Shown: piece after piece, positions 63,739 to 64,000 of the stretch
Numbering within the stretch: the first letter of the stretch is position 1
Layout: every line of letters begins with the position of its first letter
NCBI RefSeq assembly: GCF_002196515.1
Contig: NZ_CP018835.1
Coordinates: 124,001-188,000, forward strand
DNA: 64,000 nt
Source of the DNA: Vibrio gazogenes
GTDB taxonomy: Bacteria; Pseudomonadota; Gammaproteobacteria; Enterobacterales; Vibrionaceae
Reading direction: 5' to 3'
Translations under genes and position numbers: made by a program
Notes under the pieces: model-generated
The model's database searches: none
What the model was told of the DNA's origin: nothing
Seen by the model: only the letters and a program-made list of their open reading frames with translations

Positions 63739-64000
63739 TGAGATATTGGATCTCAAGATGTTGTCACAACTAACGCACTATAACTAGTTTTTTAGAAGAA
63801 ACCAAACAATATAAATCTCCAGCAAAGATAGATAACACGGACCCAATCAACCACAAATCACTAAGTCTAAGAGGCAAACAACATCGTTATTTTCTACGAA
63901 TATTGAGATAGTTCGCTAGCTGAAACTGACAATTACAGACACATGCATCTATACCGTATTTATTGGTACAGCATCTCAACAAAAAGTTCTACGTGAAAGC
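63739..64000. other. Right-end intergenic sequence with no recognised gene
   Basis: 262 bp without a convincing ORF, RNA gene or dif site on either strand. The 12-bp string GCACTATAACTA at about 63775 also occurs near 58520 between rmf and fabA; this is probably coincidence. Confidence 0.5.

Noticed and set aside
58520..63790. Shared string GCACTATAACTA near 58520 and near 63775 as a possible repeat pair
   Set aside because: Only 12 bp are shared and the flanks differ; there is no sign of a mobile element between the copies, which enclose ordinary core genes.
63739..64000. Search for a chromosome-dimer resolution (dif) site near matP at the right end
   Set aside because: Nothing close to the Vibrio chromosome 1 dif sequence as I remember it was seen in this interval or elsewhere in the window.

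Overview
The window looks like a piece of the main chromosome of a Vibrio (Gammaproteobacteria). The evidence is Vibrio-type single-copy genes (DUF2982, DUF3634, DUF2835, a DUF3466 protein with a GlyGly-CTERM tail, a CosR/BCCT pair, a 1615-residue NAD-glutamate dehydrogenase) and the gene set matP, ycbZ, fabA, rmf, uup, rlmKL, zapC, pyrD, which sits near the terminus in enteric bacteria and vibrios. Four perfect matches to the MatP-binding site matS (GTGACRNYGTCAC), at 4384, 33232, 35365 and 54377, plus the matP gene itself at 61029, place the window inside the Ter macrodomain. The species was not identified.

Layout. 1-5 kb: a YcbL-like metallo-beta-lactamase fold enzyme cut by the window edge, DUF2982, a small winged-helix protein, and the divergent pair cosR / BCCT compatible-solute transporter. 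4.5-7.2 kb: an exonuclease and cNMP/CBS/nucleotidyltransferase pair. 7.3-7.75 kb: a deletion scar holding the tail of a TctA-like tricarboxylate transporter and a broken citB-like response regulator. 7.8-10 kb: HAD phosphatase, membrane acyltransferase and GNAT acetyltransferase in an overlapping operon with an AT-rich leader of about 0.9 kb. 10.9 kb: pncA. 11.6-21.1 kb: a complete citrate fermentation entry module, with the two-component system CitAB, the symporter CitS and the divergent operon citCDEFXG. No oxaloacetate decarboxylase is present.

21.2-28.7 kb: rlmI, acyP, tusE, yccA and the aapJQMP amino-acid ABC importer. 29-40.5 kb: siroheme synthase with a decayed methyltransferase tail, yibL, yajQ, an AroH-type DAHP synthase with an unknown membrane protein in the same operon, cvfB, rsmF, msrC, proQ-prc and a hypothetical exported protein. 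40.7-48.6 kb: pepN, DUF2835 and gdhB. 48.6-49.9 kb: an AT-rich insertion of about 1.29 kb flanked by a perfect 39-bp direct repeat that duplicates the 3' end of gdhB; its one clear gene encodes an exported trypsin-fold protein whose three catalytic positions are all substituted. 50-64 kb: pyrD, zapC, a short leader ORF plus rlmKL, uup-DUF3466, rmf, fabA, ycbZ, matP-DUF3634 and a membrane diguanylate cyclase.

Most of the window is ordinary core genome. The points most worth following are the repeat-flanked pseudoprotease element, the tctA/citB scar next to a working citrate locus, the matS cluster, the truncated SUMT tail on siroheme synthase, and several palindromic intergenic structures. No tRNA, rRNA, CRISPR array or insertion sequence was seen.
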